A program made the translations under genes and the position numbers. This document shows positions 47,186 to 57,740 of a stretch of 64,000 nucleotides of DNA, in pieces. Below the pieces are notes generated by a model that was not told where the DNA came from, made no database searches, and saw only the letters and a list, made by a program, of their open reading frames with translations. The stretch is from Thraustochytrium sp. TN22 (Eukaryota; Sar; Bigyra; Thraustochytrida; Thraustochytriidae): assembly GCA_013306675.1 (NCBI GenBank), contig JABLUY010000139.1, positions 35,493 through 99,492 on the forward strand, in the 5' to 3' direction. The stretch's first letter is position 1. Each line of letters starts with the position of its first letter.

Positions 47186-48226
47186 TCACATGTGCATGCC
47201 GCCGGTGACCTCGATGGAGGCGCCGGTGATAAAAGCGGCGGCGTCGGAGCAGAGGAAGACGCAGGTGTTGGCGACCTCCTCGGCGGTGCCGAGGCGCGCC
47301 AGGGGCACCTGCTCGATCATGCGGTTGAGGACCTTGGGCGGGACGGCCTGCGCCATGGGCGTGTCGATGAAGCCGGGAAGGACGGCGTTGACGCGGATGT
47401 TGCTGCGCGCCAGCTCCTTGGCGGCGGTCTTGGAGAAGGACACGACGCCGCCCTTGGACGCAGCGTAGTTGGCCTGGCCCAGGTTGCCGACCTTGCCGAT
47501 GATGCTGGCCAGGTTCACGATGGAGCCGCCCACGGCGGGGTCCTCGTTCGCCTTGATGGCCTCCGCCACGGTCTTGGTCACGAGAAAGGTGCCCTTGAGG
47601 TTCACGTTGATGACGCGGTCCCACTGCTCTGGCGACATCTTGTGCATGAAGCCGTCCGCGGTGATGCCGGCGCAGTGCACGGCACACGTCCTGTGTGGCA
47701 GCAAGCGGGCGGGCGATCCGTCCGTTCATGCGTCCAAGCACATCCATCCGTCAGTCGTCAGCATCGATTTCCGCGCTCTCTCTCTCTCTCTCTCGGCGCC
47801 GCTCAGGGCCGCCTCCCTGTTCTTTCTCCGTGGCCTCTCCTCTCCTCTCCCCTCCCCGCCCCCGCGACGCGCGCGCGCGCGGGGCCGCCCAGGCCAAGCG
47901 CCCCAACCCTCCCCCCCAATTTCGCAGACGGCGCTCGGATTCGGCACGTACAGGTTGCCCTCGAGCCTGTCGCGAGCCTCGGCGACGGCGGCCTGGACTT
48001 GGCCCTCGTCGGTGACGTCGACGGCGAGCGAGACGGACCTGCCGCCCAGGCCGGCGGCCTCAAGCTTGGTGTTGATGTAGACCGAGGTCTCGCGCGCCGC
48101 CGCGGCGTCCAGGTCGGCCACGGCCACGTTAGCGCCGGCGCGCGCCATCGAGATGGCCACCTGCTTGCCGATGCCCGAGCCGCCGCCCGTCACCAGCGCG
48201 CACCGCCCGGCCAGACTGAGCAGCAT
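47186..48226 (-). CDS. Short-chain dehydrogenase, 3-ketoacyl-ACP reductase / HSD17B8-like, one intron
   Basis: 259 residues from exons 48226-47952 and 47690-47186. The 261-bp intron starts GTACGT, contains CTGAC sites and ends CACAG. Classical SDR motifs are present: TGGGSGIG (13-20) for NAD(P) binding, HCAGIT in place of NNAG, catalytic Ser154 and YAASK (Tyr167, Lys171), and PGFIDTPM. The segment VHCAGITADGF..MSPEQWDRVINVNLKG resembles the alpha subunit of mitochondrial 3-oxoacyl-ACP reductase (HSD17B8/FabG), so a role in organellar fatty-acid synthesis is likely but not proven. The ATG at 48226 puts the Rossmann fold at the very N-terminus; no targeting peptide is visible unless the longer 48307 frame is used. 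Confidence 0.92.
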
Positions 48227-48400
48227 CTTGCGCGCGCGCGCCTGCGGGTCCCGTCCCCTCCTCGCGCTGCCGCAGTTCGCGCGCGAGCCGTCGCGGTCGC
48301 AGTACAATCAGTCAATCAGTTGTCAGACGAATGAATTGCGGGACTGCTTGCGGTCTTCAGCCAGCCTTGCGCCGCCGCCGCCATCGTCCACGTCCTCGTT

Positions 48401-48443
<43 letters not shown>

Positions 48444-48646
48444 TTGAAGCAGGAGCAGAAGTAGTACACGCTCTGCTTCTCGTGGTGGTCGTCGCAGTAC
48501 CCGTGGTGGCGGGCGAGCGTCCGTCGTCGCGGACGCAACGCAAACCTGCATGCAAAAGAGCAACAGGGCAAGGCAAAGCGAGCTCACATCAGTTTCCAAG
48601 CGGCGAGCGACCAAGGCCGCCCGCAGAGGCGCGTCCGGCGGCCGCG
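48227..48646. promoter_or_regulatory. Divergent intergenic region with GTC/GCC triplet run
   Basis: About 420 bp between the SDR and methyltransferase-like genes, so probably a shared promoter region. A trinucleotide run (GTCGTC then GCCGCC) spans about 48400-48445. Confidence 0.5.
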
Positions 48647-49987
48647 ATGGAGAAGGCCGCGCGGCGCGCCGCGAGCGCCGCGCTGCGGTTCTGCGCGAGG
48701 CCGCGCAGCGGCGGCGCGCAGTTCGTGGTGGACTCGCTCGTGTCGCCGTCCGTGTACAGGCTGGTGGACCTGGGCGTGCTGCCGCGCAGCGGCGCCGGCG
48801 GGCTGCACGCGCTGGAGGAGGTGCTCATGCCCGTGCTGCGGCCCGGCGCGCCCGGCGCCGTGGACCTGCACGCCGTGGAGACCAACATCCGCTTCCGCTC
48901 GTGGGCGCGCAACGCGTACCTGGAGCAGCGCTTCGGGCGCAGCCCGGCGCTGCGCGAAGCGACGCGCCGCTTCTTCGACGAGCTGCCCGAGGTGCCGTCG
49001 CTGCGCGACCTGGACGACCTCCTGGGCACGGCCACGTGGAACCGCCACCCGGACGAGCCCGAGAACGCGCTGCAGCGACGCCTCGTGGAGGCCTACGAGC
49101 GCGACCCGGCCGCCTGCGCCGACTGGGACCTGGAGACCGTGCTGGAGTGCGTGGGCTGCTGCGTCGCCGGCATGAACGAGTTTAATCTTTACTGCGAGCG
49201 CCACTTCATCTACGAGTTCTTCACGCAAGACTACGTGCGCGCCTTGTGGGACCACCTGCGCCGCGCCAGCGAGGCGCGCCACCTCGCCACGGGCAAGGCG
49301 GAGATCACCGTGCTGGAGATCGGCGCCGGCACTGGCCAGCTCACCTGGCTGCTCGAGCGCGCCTACAACGCCACGCGCCGCAGCAAGAGCGCGCAACAGC
49401 GCCCCTGGGCCCTGAATTTCATCGCCACCGACACGGGCACCTGGAGCTCGCGCCACCAGGGCGGAGCCGTGCGCGAGCTGCAAAACGTTGAGCGCCTCGA
49501 CTTCCGCACCGCGCTCGAAAAGTACCAGCCTGACCTCGTCCTGTGCTCCTGGATGCCGCTCGGCGAGGACTGGACGCAGGCCATGCGCGACACCGACTCG
49601 GTTCACGAGTACATTCTCATCGGCGAGACCGATGACGGCTGCTGCGGCCACCCCTGGCGCACCTGGGGCGTCCACGTGCAGGCCTCCAACGACCCCATGT
49701 TCGCCAAAAACCGCGACGCCGCCAATGCCGCCGACCCGGAACGCAGCGTTGACGTATTCCACTGGCTCGGCCGCGCACGCCCCTCCGCACCCAAGCAGCC
49801 GCAGCCACCCGCGCCCACCGAGGTTGACCCGGAGCCTTCCGCCGTTGTGGCGCCCTATGTCGCCGATGGCTTCTCGCGCACCAACTTGCCCTTTAGTGAC
49901 CTCCAGCTCTCGCGCTACGACCGTGCACACTACGCCGCCAACTCCCATACCGTCTCGTTCACGCGCAACAGCGCGAGGAGCACCTGA
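48647..49987 (+). CDS. SAM-dependent methyltransferase-like protein, possibly organellar
   Basis: 446 residues from the ATG at 48647. The N-terminus is Arg/Ala-rich without acids (MEKAARRAASAALRFCARPR) and could target mitochondria or plastid. A class I methyltransferase fold is suggested by motif I VLEIGAGTGQLTWLL (222-236), an acidic residue after the next strand (IATDTGTW), and a strand-four-like LVLCSWMPLGEDW. The upstream region (about 30-215) is helical and unfamiliar, with FNLYCERHFIYEFFTQDYV just before the methyltransferase core. The C-terminus after about 350 is Pro/Ala-rich. Substrate unknown. Its 3' end is within 90 bp of the stop of the convergent kinase-like gene. Confidence 0.82.
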   Translation: MEKAARRAASAALRFCARPRSGGAQFVVDSLVSPSVYRLVDLGVLPRSGAGGLHALEEVLMPVLRPGAPGAVDLHAVETNIRFRSWARNAYLEQRFGRSPALREATRRFFDELPEVPSLRDLDDLLGTATWNRHPDEPENALQRRLVEAYERDPAACADWDLETVLECVGCCVAGMNEFNLYCERHFIYEFFTQDYVRALWDHLRRASEARHLATGKAEITVLEIGAGTGQLTWLLERAYNATRRSKSAQQRPWALNFIATDTGTWSSRHQGGAVRELQNVERLDFRTALEKYQPDLVLCSWMPLGEDWTQAMRDTDSVHEYILIGETDDGCCGHPWRTWGVHVQASNDPMFAKNRDAANAADPERSVDVFHWLGRARPSAPKQPQPPAPTEVDPEPSAVVAPYVADGFSRTNLPFSDLQLSRYDRAHYAANSHTVSFTRNSARST

Positions 49988-50070
49988 GCTCCGCGCTTCC
50001 CCTGCAGACCACACATTTACCTTGGTAGCTAGCTCTCCCTCCCTCCCTTTCTCTCTAGCTTAAAGCTCGT

Positions 50071-51330
50071 TCACACCTCGCCTGCGCCGGCCGTGGACGC
50101 CGGCGCCGCGCGAAACACCCCCGGCCCCTGGACCGGGTCCAACGTCTCCAGCATGTAGCGCAGGGTGTCCCAGGCACCCTTGGCATGCACTAAAGAGTAT
50201 TCCGCGTTTTCCGGATTCTTGACGCTGTCCATTGCGCTGATGCAGACACTCGTCGCCAGCCGTGCCGCGACCAACCCGTACAGGACACGCACCTCGGCGG
50301 CTCGCAGCGGCAGCGACTCCTGATACCCATCCAAGAACTCCTGGGCCTGCTGCACCTTGCGTGCCGCCTCCGGCTCCGCCACCATGATGTACGCCATCGC
50401 CACGGCCGCTTCCGCCACCGTCCACGTTTCCACGATGTCCCCAAAGTCAATCAGCCCAATCGCGCCCGCGTGTCCGTCCGCGTCCACGATCACGTTGTGG
50501 TCGTTTGCGTCGCTGTGGATCGTCGATACACGCAGATCGTCTGCGTGCGCCAGGACCTGGGTCTCGATCGTCTCCACCGCGCAATCGATCAGCCGCATAT
50601 CCTCTGCCTTGCGCACGGCGCCGCGGAACGTGGAGATCGTTTGCAGCGCGTTGCGCAGGTCCCAGATGAGGTACCGGCGCGCACCGACGTGCGAAAACGA
50701 GCTCAGGTCAGCGTCCAGGCCGCCCATGCGCCGTCCGAACTCGCGCAGCAGGTCAGCGCTCCACGGCGTCGGCACCTCACACAGCAGGCGGCCCGTGATG
50801 TACGACAGCACACGCGTGTAGCACTCTTCCGCGCCGACACGCACGAGCTTGCCCGGCGCCGCCTGCTTAGGCACGGGCGTTCTCTCCACCGTCTCTAGGA
50901 TCGCCTCCTGCGCCTGCAACGTCGCCAGGCCCTCCGAGGAGTCCACGCTGTTGTGGATTTTGAGAATGAAAGGGACGCGCTCGCCCTCCGCGGTCGTCAC
51001 GTCCACCAAGAAGTTCACATCCTCGTATGAGTCCACGGGTCGCACGTCCGTCTCGGACGCCACATTGAGACCAAACTCCTTGCGCGCGATCTCCAGCGCC
51101 TCCGCCTTGCCCACCTGCGGCCTGCGCGCTGGTCAGCCACAACAAAACTCCATCACTTGTCGCGGCGCCCCCGCTCGCGCCGGGATGTCAACCTACTTGC
51201 GCTTGAGCGTGCCGCTGGCGTCTGGCGCATGCGCCACGGCGCTACCATCCGTCGTCGCCTCCGCCTCCGCCTCCGCCTCCGCCGCAGCCGCAGCCGCAGC
51301 CGCAACCTCACCGAGGTTGCCTTGGCTCAT
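50071..51330 (-). CDS. Hydroxylysine kinase-like (APH-fold) phosphotransferase, one intron
   Basis: 394 residues from exons 51330-51197 and 51121-50071. The 75-bp intron starts GTAGGT, has GGCTGACC and ends GCGCAG. It restores a start (MSQGNLGEVA, followed by poly-Ala/Glu) for a domain that otherwise begins without ATG. The body is an aminoglycoside-phosphotransferase-fold kinase: FILKIHNS (ATP-binding Lys99), the Brenner motif HSDANDHNVIV (247-257) and IDFGD (269-273). Overall order and the SYEDVNFLVD start match AGPHD1/HYKK, which phosphorylates 5-hydroxylysine using GTP; homoserine or choline-type substrates cannot be excluded. No targeting peptide seen. Confidence 0.88.
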
Positions 51331-51702
51331 GATTTCGATTTGGGTGCAAACGCGAACCAGCCAGAAAAGGCAGGTGGCCCGTAGGCTACCAAGCACGACA
51401 CGCGAAGAGGTTTTGCGAAAACGTGCCCTGAAAAGACACGCGAAGGCATGCAACGACAAGGTGGATGGTAGTGGTGAGTCGCCGAGCGAGCTCGCCAGAT
51501 GCCAAGCGAGGATCGGGCAAGCGAGAAGGCAGGGGGCGACGAAACAACCGAATTTTTTCGCTCGTTCGAACATGACCGCCTTGGCGCTTGGTGGTGGAGG
51601 GGCCAGGCTTCTTTTCGTTCGTAGAGAGCGTCAAGTACAGATACGCACGCTGGTCCACGATGCTCCAAGTTGCTCGACGCTTGCCAGAAAAGTCGCAGAA
51701 CA
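51331..51702. other. Intergenic region upstream of the hydroxylysine kinase-like gene
   Basis: About 370 bp between two minus-strand genes. No motif or gene recognised. Confidence 0.4.
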
Positions 51703-53347
51703 TTATACAAAGGCCTCCTCGTCCTCATCAATCTGATCAGGAACGTCATCTTGGACTAGAGCAGACGTGGCGGCCGTCGTGGCACCGTCCATCATGCCGC
51801 CGGCTGTAGACGAAAGTCCCGAGGAGGGCGGCGAGGGTGAGGGCGATGACGACGGCATGGGCGGCGACATGGAGGCCGCTGGCAGAGGTGCGGGTGCCGG
51901 CGGTGGCGCGGACGGCAGCGAACTGGACGGGACACCAGGGTTGCCGAGGCCAGCGCCCGCACCGGCGCTGGCACCGGCGCTGGCACTGGCACTGGCACCA
52001 CTCGCGGAGCCCGCGGCCGGCGCCGCCGAGCCGCTGAGCGCCTGGAGCGCGGGCAGAACGTCGCGCCAGGACTGCTCAACCTGCTGGTTGTACTCGATCT
52101 GCAGCTGCACATAGTCGAGCACGATGGACTTGAAGTCGACGAGCTTCTCGCGCTTAAAGCGCTCCATCTCTGCGAAGAGGCGGCGCGTGACGGTCTCGTG
52201 CTCCTCCTTGGCGCGGCGGCAGTCCTCCTGTGCGCGGCGCAGGTCCTCCTCAGCCGCAGTGACCTTCGCGGCATGCTGGTCGGTGGAACGCTGGCCGCCG
52301 GAGAGGCGGTCCCGCGCCTGCGTCTTGGCCTCCACCTCGCCGAGCATAGCCTCATAGGCGTGCGCCTTCTCGGCGCGCGCGTCCAGCGCGCCCTTGACCT
52401 GCTTGACGAGGCGCACGTAGTCCTTGATGGGCTCGTCAAAGAACTGGGTCTCCTTGTCGGCTTCCACGGCAGTGATGCGGCTCAGCTTGTCGGCGCACTG
52501 GCCCAGCTGCTGCATGGCGTCGCCCAGCGCGTCGCCCTCGGCCTGGCCCAGCAGCGTGAAGGCAAGGCCAAAGTCGAAGAGCGCCTGCGCCATCTCCTTG
52601 TTCTTCTCCACCAGCCCGTGCGTATGCTTGTGCACCGCGCTCATCTGCGGCTCCAGCGTGCCCACGTACTCCTTGAGCTCGTCGTAGCGGTCGTCGTCCT
52701 GATCGCGCGGCCGACGCACCGTGGACCCTGACATCTTGGTCGACAGCGACGAGGTCGCGGCGGACGCCCACTGCCAGAACGACCCCTTGTCGCCCTTGCC
52801 GGACTGCCGCGCCGCCGCCGTCTTGGTTGCATCCAAGCTATCCAGCTCCAAGAAGAGCTTCACATATCGGTCCTCGCGCAGCACCTCGTGACTCGCAATG
52901 CGGTTCAAGAACTTCTCCAGCGACCGCTGCCGCTGCGACAAGAAGCCCTCGTTGAAGCGCCGCATCACGTGCTTCTCCGGAAGCGGCGGGATGATGAGCC
53001 CCGGGTACGCCTCCGTCAGGTGCTCCTGCAGCCACACGAAGTCGCTATACCTCCGGTGCACGAGGTTGCTGTCGCGCCGGTTCATGTCCCTCGTGGTTGT
53101 CACCTTGTACGACACGAACGCGTTCATGCCGTCCTTGTGCTTGACTGGGTCGCTCACCGTGATCTGCGCGCACGGATCGTCCCTCAGTCAGTCATCCGTC
53201 ACCCGACATGCTACACACAAAGCGGCCACCCATTCATTCAGAGTCAAGCAACCGACGCATCCATCGATGCATCGATCAATCAAGCCCGCCTACCTGCCTG
53301 TCGCCACGCACCTGCATCATGCCGCGTGCGCCCTCGGCGCCCTGCAT
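51703..53347 (-). CDS. PX-BAR sorting nexin (SNX1/2/4-like), one intron
   Basis: 498 residues from exons 53347-53312 (MQGAEGARGMMQ) and 53163-51703. The 148-bp intron starts GTGCGT, has ACTGAC sites and ends CGCAG. It joins in frame to ITVSDPVK, the standard start of an SNX PX domain. PX domain about 13-125: RRYSDFVWLQEHL, IPPLPEKH and RQRSLEKFLNRI contact phosphatidylinositol 3-phosphate. The BAR domain spans about 180-400 as long helices with AQALFDFGLAFTLLGQAEGD, IKDYVRLVKQVKGAL and QIEYNQQVEQSWRDVLP. The C-terminus (about 405-498) is an Ala/Pro/Ser-rich tail ending in an acidic DQIDEDEEAFV. Acts in endosomal sorting and tubulation. Confidence 0.93.
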
Positions 53348-54158
53348 GGTCTCGTCTCGTCACGCCGCCTGGTTCCGCGCCGGTCCTCGCGCGCGCTTCT
53401 TCGCCGCGTCTGCGGCGCCTTCTACCTCGCAGAAGCCGGAGTGCTGCGCGCCGTCGGGCTCGCCCGCGTCAGCGCCGCGTGCCACGCCACGCCGCTCCCG
53501 CGCGCGACCGCCCACGACCGCGCACGACACCGCGCGCGAGCGTGCGAGGCGGCAAGTTCGAACGGCCGAGCCGGACGGGATGGATGGATGAAGGAACGCC
53601 GGCCTCCGGCCTGGCTGCTCGGCAGGCGCGGGACAGCGCGCGAACGAGCGCGAGCGCTACCTCTCCCGCCTCTGCCGCCGCCGCCGCCGCCGCCGCTGCC
53701 GCGCGTCTCCGCTGCACTCGCGATCCGGGACTGACGATGCGAGGATGAGAAGGCTCCGAATTTGCCCCTTCGGTCCGGAACTCTAGCGGACGATGCCTAA
53801 ACCCGTTACGGCCCGACCTCACGGCCCGACCTCACGGCCCTCTCACGGCCCTGACACGTTCCTGACACGGCCCTCAGGCGTCACTGGCACTAGGCCTAGG
53901 CCTAGGCTTACTAGGGACTTCTGTGCGGCTAACTTACGTCCGCGTCACGGTTCTGTGCCTGGCCGATTGAAACTTGGAGGTGACATCCGCGTCAGGAGTC
54001 GCTGCGCCTCGCTCGCCATTGGCGCGCTCGCGCACACCTCCTTGCTGCTGTCGACGCCGGTGAGCGGCCAACTGCTGGTGCCGGCGCCGGCGGCTAGCTT
54101 AGGTCTATCCGTGGCAGCTTGCGGCCTCGCGAATGCTCGCGTGAGCGGCAGCTTCACG
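53348..54158. promoter_or_regulatory. Divergent intergenic region
   Basis: About 810 bp between the sorting nexin and EF-hand/ankyrin genes. It contains GCCGCC repeats (53665-53705), ACGGCCC repeats (53808-53875) and CTAGGC repeats (53892-53912). No gene recognised. Confidence 0.45.
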
Positions 54159-56606
54159 ATGAGCGGGCGAGAGAGGACGACGCCGCCAAGAGGGCGCGGC
54201 GCCATGGTGAGGCCGACGCTGCCCTTCTTGCGCATGGGATACGCGCAGCGGTCGCAGCGGGGCGAGGAGCTCAAGGAGAGCCTCGGGTGGCTCGTGCAGA
54301 GGCTGCTGGCCGCGACGGCAGCGGACGTACAAGGCAGCACGGGGGAGCTGCTCGCGCTGGACGCCTTTTACCTATTGCGCACGGTCGTTCCCGTGCTCGT
54401 ACGCGGCCTTGAGGAGCTCGCCGTGACGTTCCAGCAGGGACAGCTTGGCGCGGCGCACTGCGGCAGCCCGCGCGACCCGCGGCGATGGCCAGTCGACTTC
54501 GTGGCGTCCTTCCTGATGCGCCACAATCCGCGGTGCGACCACCGTATGAGTGTGCGCGACTTGGGCTTTGTGGAGGACCTCGTCAGTGAGCACTGCGCTC
54601 AGCTCGCGGAGCACGCGCGCGGCGAGGCTCGCAAGGAGGTCTGGAGCTCCGACCAGGGCGCCGCCCTCCTGCGCGTGTGGAATGCGTGCTGCGCGCGCGA
54701 GGGTGACTGCATGAGCTTGCAGATGGTGCAAAACAACGTTCATGTATTCCGGTCGTCATCGATACGACTCGCGCTCAGCGCCGAGGAGATCTTTGCCAAG
54801 CTGGACCGCCGCAAGTGCGGGCGCATCAGCTTCCACGACTTCGAGGAGACCATGGGTGGTTTGCTCGCGGAAAATCGCGCCGCGCTGCGCGCCGCCGCCC
54901 GCATCTCGCGGCCCTCGCAGCTGGCCCAGGCGCGTGTGTCGGCATGGGCCAAGGACAAGGCGCTCAAGAAGCTCGAGGCGCGCCTCGAGGAGCACGGCAT
55001 CTCCTCGCGCCGCCTCTTCGACGAGTTCACCGATCACGCCAGCACAAGCATTCCGCGCGCCGACCTCGACTTTTGCATGGAGAAACTCTGTGCCCAAGCC
55101 GGTCTGATGGTGTCGAGCAGCGAAAAGGCAGAGGCACTCGCCCTGTGCGAAGACACGAGCGCTGTCAAGTACGAGGACTTTATTCGCGTCGCTGCGCAGC
55201 TCGTGCGCGCTTCAACCGAGCGCGCGCAAGCGAACTTGCGCCAGCGCTCGGAGCGCGCCGTCCAGGCGCGCTTCTCCTGCAATGTGGAGCGCGTGCGGAC
55301 CTATCTCCAGGCCCTGAACCGCATCGAAGTGAAACTTCGCCGCTTGGAGCGGGCGACCAAGGAATTTCACGACACGTATGCCGAGCTGCAGCGCGTGCAG
55401 ACGCGCGGCCACATGCCGGCGGGCAGGGAGCAGGAGTTCAACAAGAGCGTGCAAAACCTTGGCGTGCTCCTGCAGTCCATGTCGGGCCAGCAAATGGCTG
55501 CCAAGAAAGACATCTCGCGCGCGCGTCGTCTGAGCCTGGATCCCACCACCTTCACGCAGGAGAGTCAGGAGGAGATCGAGCATCTCATTCGGTCCTCAAA
55601 CGACAAGGTCCAGCAATCGTCCAAAGACAAGGACACGGCCGAATCCCTCCTGAGCCAGATTGGCGACATGTTTGGCGGCACTGTGCCACGCAAACCGTCC
55701 AGCACCATCTCGCTGCCTTCGCTGCCGGCGTCCACTTTCGGCCGACCCCGAACGGCCGAGCGCGCCCGCGGACCGGAGCGGGCCATCCCGCCGCTTTCCG
55801 TGAGCCAGGCCGCGACCAAGCCTCCCTTGCTGCCGGGTGCCATGGCAAAGACTGGCACTGCCGGTGTCTTGAGTCCAAGCGCGAGCGCGACCAAGGCAAG
55901 CGCAAGCAAGCAGGCGGGGCAGGTGCCGGAAGGAAGATCAACGCCCGACGGGTCAGAAAAAATGCTAGCAGAACTTGTGCAGCAGGACGAGCCGCAGCAC
56001 ATTGAGCGGCAGGACGAAGAGCAGCAGGATGAAGAGCAGCAGGGCGAAGAGCAGCCGGACGAACAGCGAGTTGAGCCGCAAAAGGTCTCGGGTGCGAGCG
56101 CGAGCGCGAGCGCGAGGCCAACCGAGCCTGCCCCCTTGGCAGGCCCGAAGCGGACTTCACGCAACACGATACGCGCAAAGAAGAGCACGCGGCGGCCCAA
56201 GGACGGCGAGGCGTATGTAAAGGGACGCATGTCCGCGGCGGCAAAGGCGGGCAACCACGAAGAGCTCTGCACGATCCTGGAGGCCTTGCAGAGCGAACTG
56301 GACGGCGCAGCGCTCTGCGCGAAGGCTGTCAACGAGCGGGACCGGAACGGGTCGACCCCACTCATGCACGCTGCATGGCCGGGCGACCTGGAGACGTCGC
56401 GCTTACTGCTGGAGAACGGCGCGGACCCGTGCACGACAAATTTGCGGCTCAATACGCCCTTGCACTTTGCGTTCGAGCGCGGCCACCGCGGCCTCGCGGA
56501 GCTGCTTCTGGGGCACGGCGCGGACAAGGCACTGCGCATGAAGAACGCACTCGGAAAGACGCCCGCCCAGCTGAACCCGGAGCTGGCCCGCCAGCTGGGT
56601 GTCTGA
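54159..56606 (+). CDS. EF-hand-like and ankyrin-repeat protein
   Basis: 815 residues from the ATG at 54159 (the open frame extends 122 codons upstream). The N-terminal half (about 40-380) is helical with EF-hand-like segments, the clearest being EEIFAKLDRRKCGRISFHDF (about 208-227); its loop keeps Asp, Lys, Arg, Cys, Gly, Arg and Ser, so calcium binding is doubtful. A coiled coil follows (about 375-480), then a Ser/Pro/Ala and Gln/Glu-rich linker (about 500-680, with QDEEQQDEEQQ). The C-terminus (about 705-815) contains two or three ankyrin repeats: NGSTPLMHAAWPGDLETSRL, LNTPLHFAFERGHRGLAELL. Likely a scaffold; partners unknown. The EF-hand part resembles the protein at 10353-11741. Confidence 0.82.
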   Translation: MSGRERTTPPRGRGAMVRPTLPFLRMGYAQRSQRGEELKESLGWLVQRLLAATAADVQGSTGELLALDAFYLLRTVVPVLVRGLEELAVTFQQGQLGAAHCGSPRDPRRWPVDFVASFLMRHNPRCDHRMSVRDLGFVEDLVSEHCAQLAEHARGEARKEVWSSDQGAALLRVWNACCAREGDCMSLQMVQNNVHVFRSSSIRLALSAEEIFAKLDRRKCGRISFHDFEETMGGLLAENRAALRAAARISRPSQLAQARVSAWAKDKALKKLEARLEEHGISSRRLFDEFTDHASTSIPRADLDFCMEKLCAQAGLMVSSSEKAEALALCEDTSAVKYEDFIRVAAQLVRASTERAQANLRQRSERAVQARFSCNVERVRTYLQALNRIEVKLRRLERATKEFHDTYAELQRVQTRGHMPAGREQEFNKSVQNLGVLLQSMSGQQMAAKKDISRARRLSLDPTTFTQESQEEIEHLIRSSNDKVQQSSKDKDTAESLLSQIGDMFGGTVPRKPSSTISLPSLPASTFGRPRTAERARGPERAIPPLSVSQAATKPPLLPGAMAKTGTAGVLSPSASATKASASKQAGQVPEGRSTPDGSEKMLAELVQQDEPQHIERQDEEQQDEEQQGEEQPDEQRVEPQKVSGASASASARPTEPAPLAGPKRTSRNTIRAKKSTRRPKDGEAYVKGRMSAAAKAGNHEELCTILEALQSELDGAALCAKAVNERDRNGSTPLMHAAWPGDLETSRLLLENGADPCTTNLRLNTPLHFAFERGHRGLAELLLGHGADKALRMKNALGKTPAQLNPELARQLGV

Positions 56607-56629
56607 TGTGAGGGCGGCGGACGACGACG

Positions 56630-56631
56630 GA

Positions 56632-56673
<42 letters not shown>
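56630..56673. repeat. GGC trinucleotide repeat
   Basis: About 14 uninterrupted GGC units in the 80-bp convergent gap between the EF-hand/ankyrin and coiled-coil genes. Confidence 0.95.
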
Positions 56674-56687
56674 CGCTCACGGCACGG

Positions 56688-57740
56688 TCAATGAATCGAG
56701 CCCTCCTGCGCTTGACAGTATTGATACAGACGAAGATATTGCTCCTTGACCCTGGCAAGGTCCTCCTCGAGAGCACGCGATTTGGCTTGCTCGTCGCGGA
56801 GCGCGGCGGTTGAGACGGCCGGGTCGGCGCGAGGCGAGCGCGCGCGCGCCGCGGCGGCTGCCTCGCGCGCGACATGGACCTGGGCCTCGAGTTCGCTGAC
56901 ACGCGCGGCGTGCTCGTCGCGCTGGCGCGCCAGGGCGTCCTCGAGCTCCGTGTTGGACTCCACGCTGCCAGCGAGGAGAACCTTGAGGTTGGCCAGTTGC
57001 GCACGCGTCTCGCGGGCAGAGTCTGCGAGCGAGCGCACCTTGGTTTCGTCCACGAGCACCTTGGCGGCCCCGGCCCCGCCACGCGGCGAGCTGGCGGCCG
57101 TTTGCGCGGAGCGGCGTTCGACTTCGCGCTCGAGCCTGGCGAGGGCGTCGGCGACCGCCTGCTGGCCCTTGGTGGGCGGCGGCTGCGGTGGCAGGAAGCG
57201 GTTCGAGGCGCGCAGGAGCTCCTGCAGGCGCGCGCGTTCGTCCTCAAGCGCGTGGCAGCGCGCCTGCGCGCTCAGCAGCTGCGCCGTGACGGCCGCCACT
57301 GCGTCGCCGCCAAAGTTCTGGTCCCGCCCGCCGCGTCCAAGCCGCCGCGGCGCGGTTTGCGGCCTCCGCTGGCCGTACATGAGCGCGTCATACGGCTCGT
57401 CGCCGTGCTCCAGCTCGCGCCTGCCTCCAGCCAGCGCGAAGCCGCTCGCGGCGGAGGCTGGGCTGCGTGCCGCCGGGCCTGCGCGCCGCGGCGCGGACCC
57501 GCCCCTGGGCCTGCCCTCGGGCGTTAGCGCGACGGTCGTCGTGCGGCCGCTGGCGCCCAGCAGGCCGACCTCGACGTCGTCGTCGTGCCCGTCGCCCTGC
57601 CCGTCCGGCTGCCACCCCGCCGCCGCGGCCGCCGCCGCCGCCGTCGCTCCGGGCGAGGCCGGGTCGTCCTCTGGCACGAGCACGTGCGGCCGCGCCAGCA
57701 GCGCCAGGCTCTCGTCGATGATGCGCACGGCTTCGTCCAT
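56688..57740 (-). CDS. Coiled-coil protein of unknown function
   Basis: 350 residues. The first 110 are Ala/Gly/Pro/Asp-rich and probably disordered after a short helix (DEAVRIIDESLALLARPHVL). A central DALMYGQRRPQTAPRRLGRG segment is followed by long heptad-patterned helices (about 150-350): LLSAQARCHALEDERARLQE, DALARLEREVERRSA, LADSARETRAQLANLKVLL, and ALEEDLARVKEQYLRLYQY near the end. There is no transmembrane span. The ATG at 57740 is in good context. A structural or centrosomal/flagellar role is possible but cannot be shown from sequence. Confidence 0.8.
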   Translation of the reverse strand: MDEAVRIIDESLALLARPHVLVPEDDPASPGATAAAAAAAAGWQPDGQGDGHDDDVEVGLLGASGRTTTVALTPEGRPRGGSAPRRAGPAARSPASAASGFALAGGRRELEHGDEPYDALMYGQRRPQTAPRRLGRGGRDQNFGGDAVAAVTAQLLSAQARCHALEDERARLQELLRASNRFLPPQPPPTKGQQAVADALARLEREVERRSAQTAASSPRGGAGAAKVLVDETKVRSLADSARETRAQLANLKVLLAGSVESNTELEDALARQRDEHAARVSELEAQVHVAREAAAAARARSPRADPAVSTAALRDEQAKSRALEEDLARVKEQYLRLYQYCQAQEGSIH

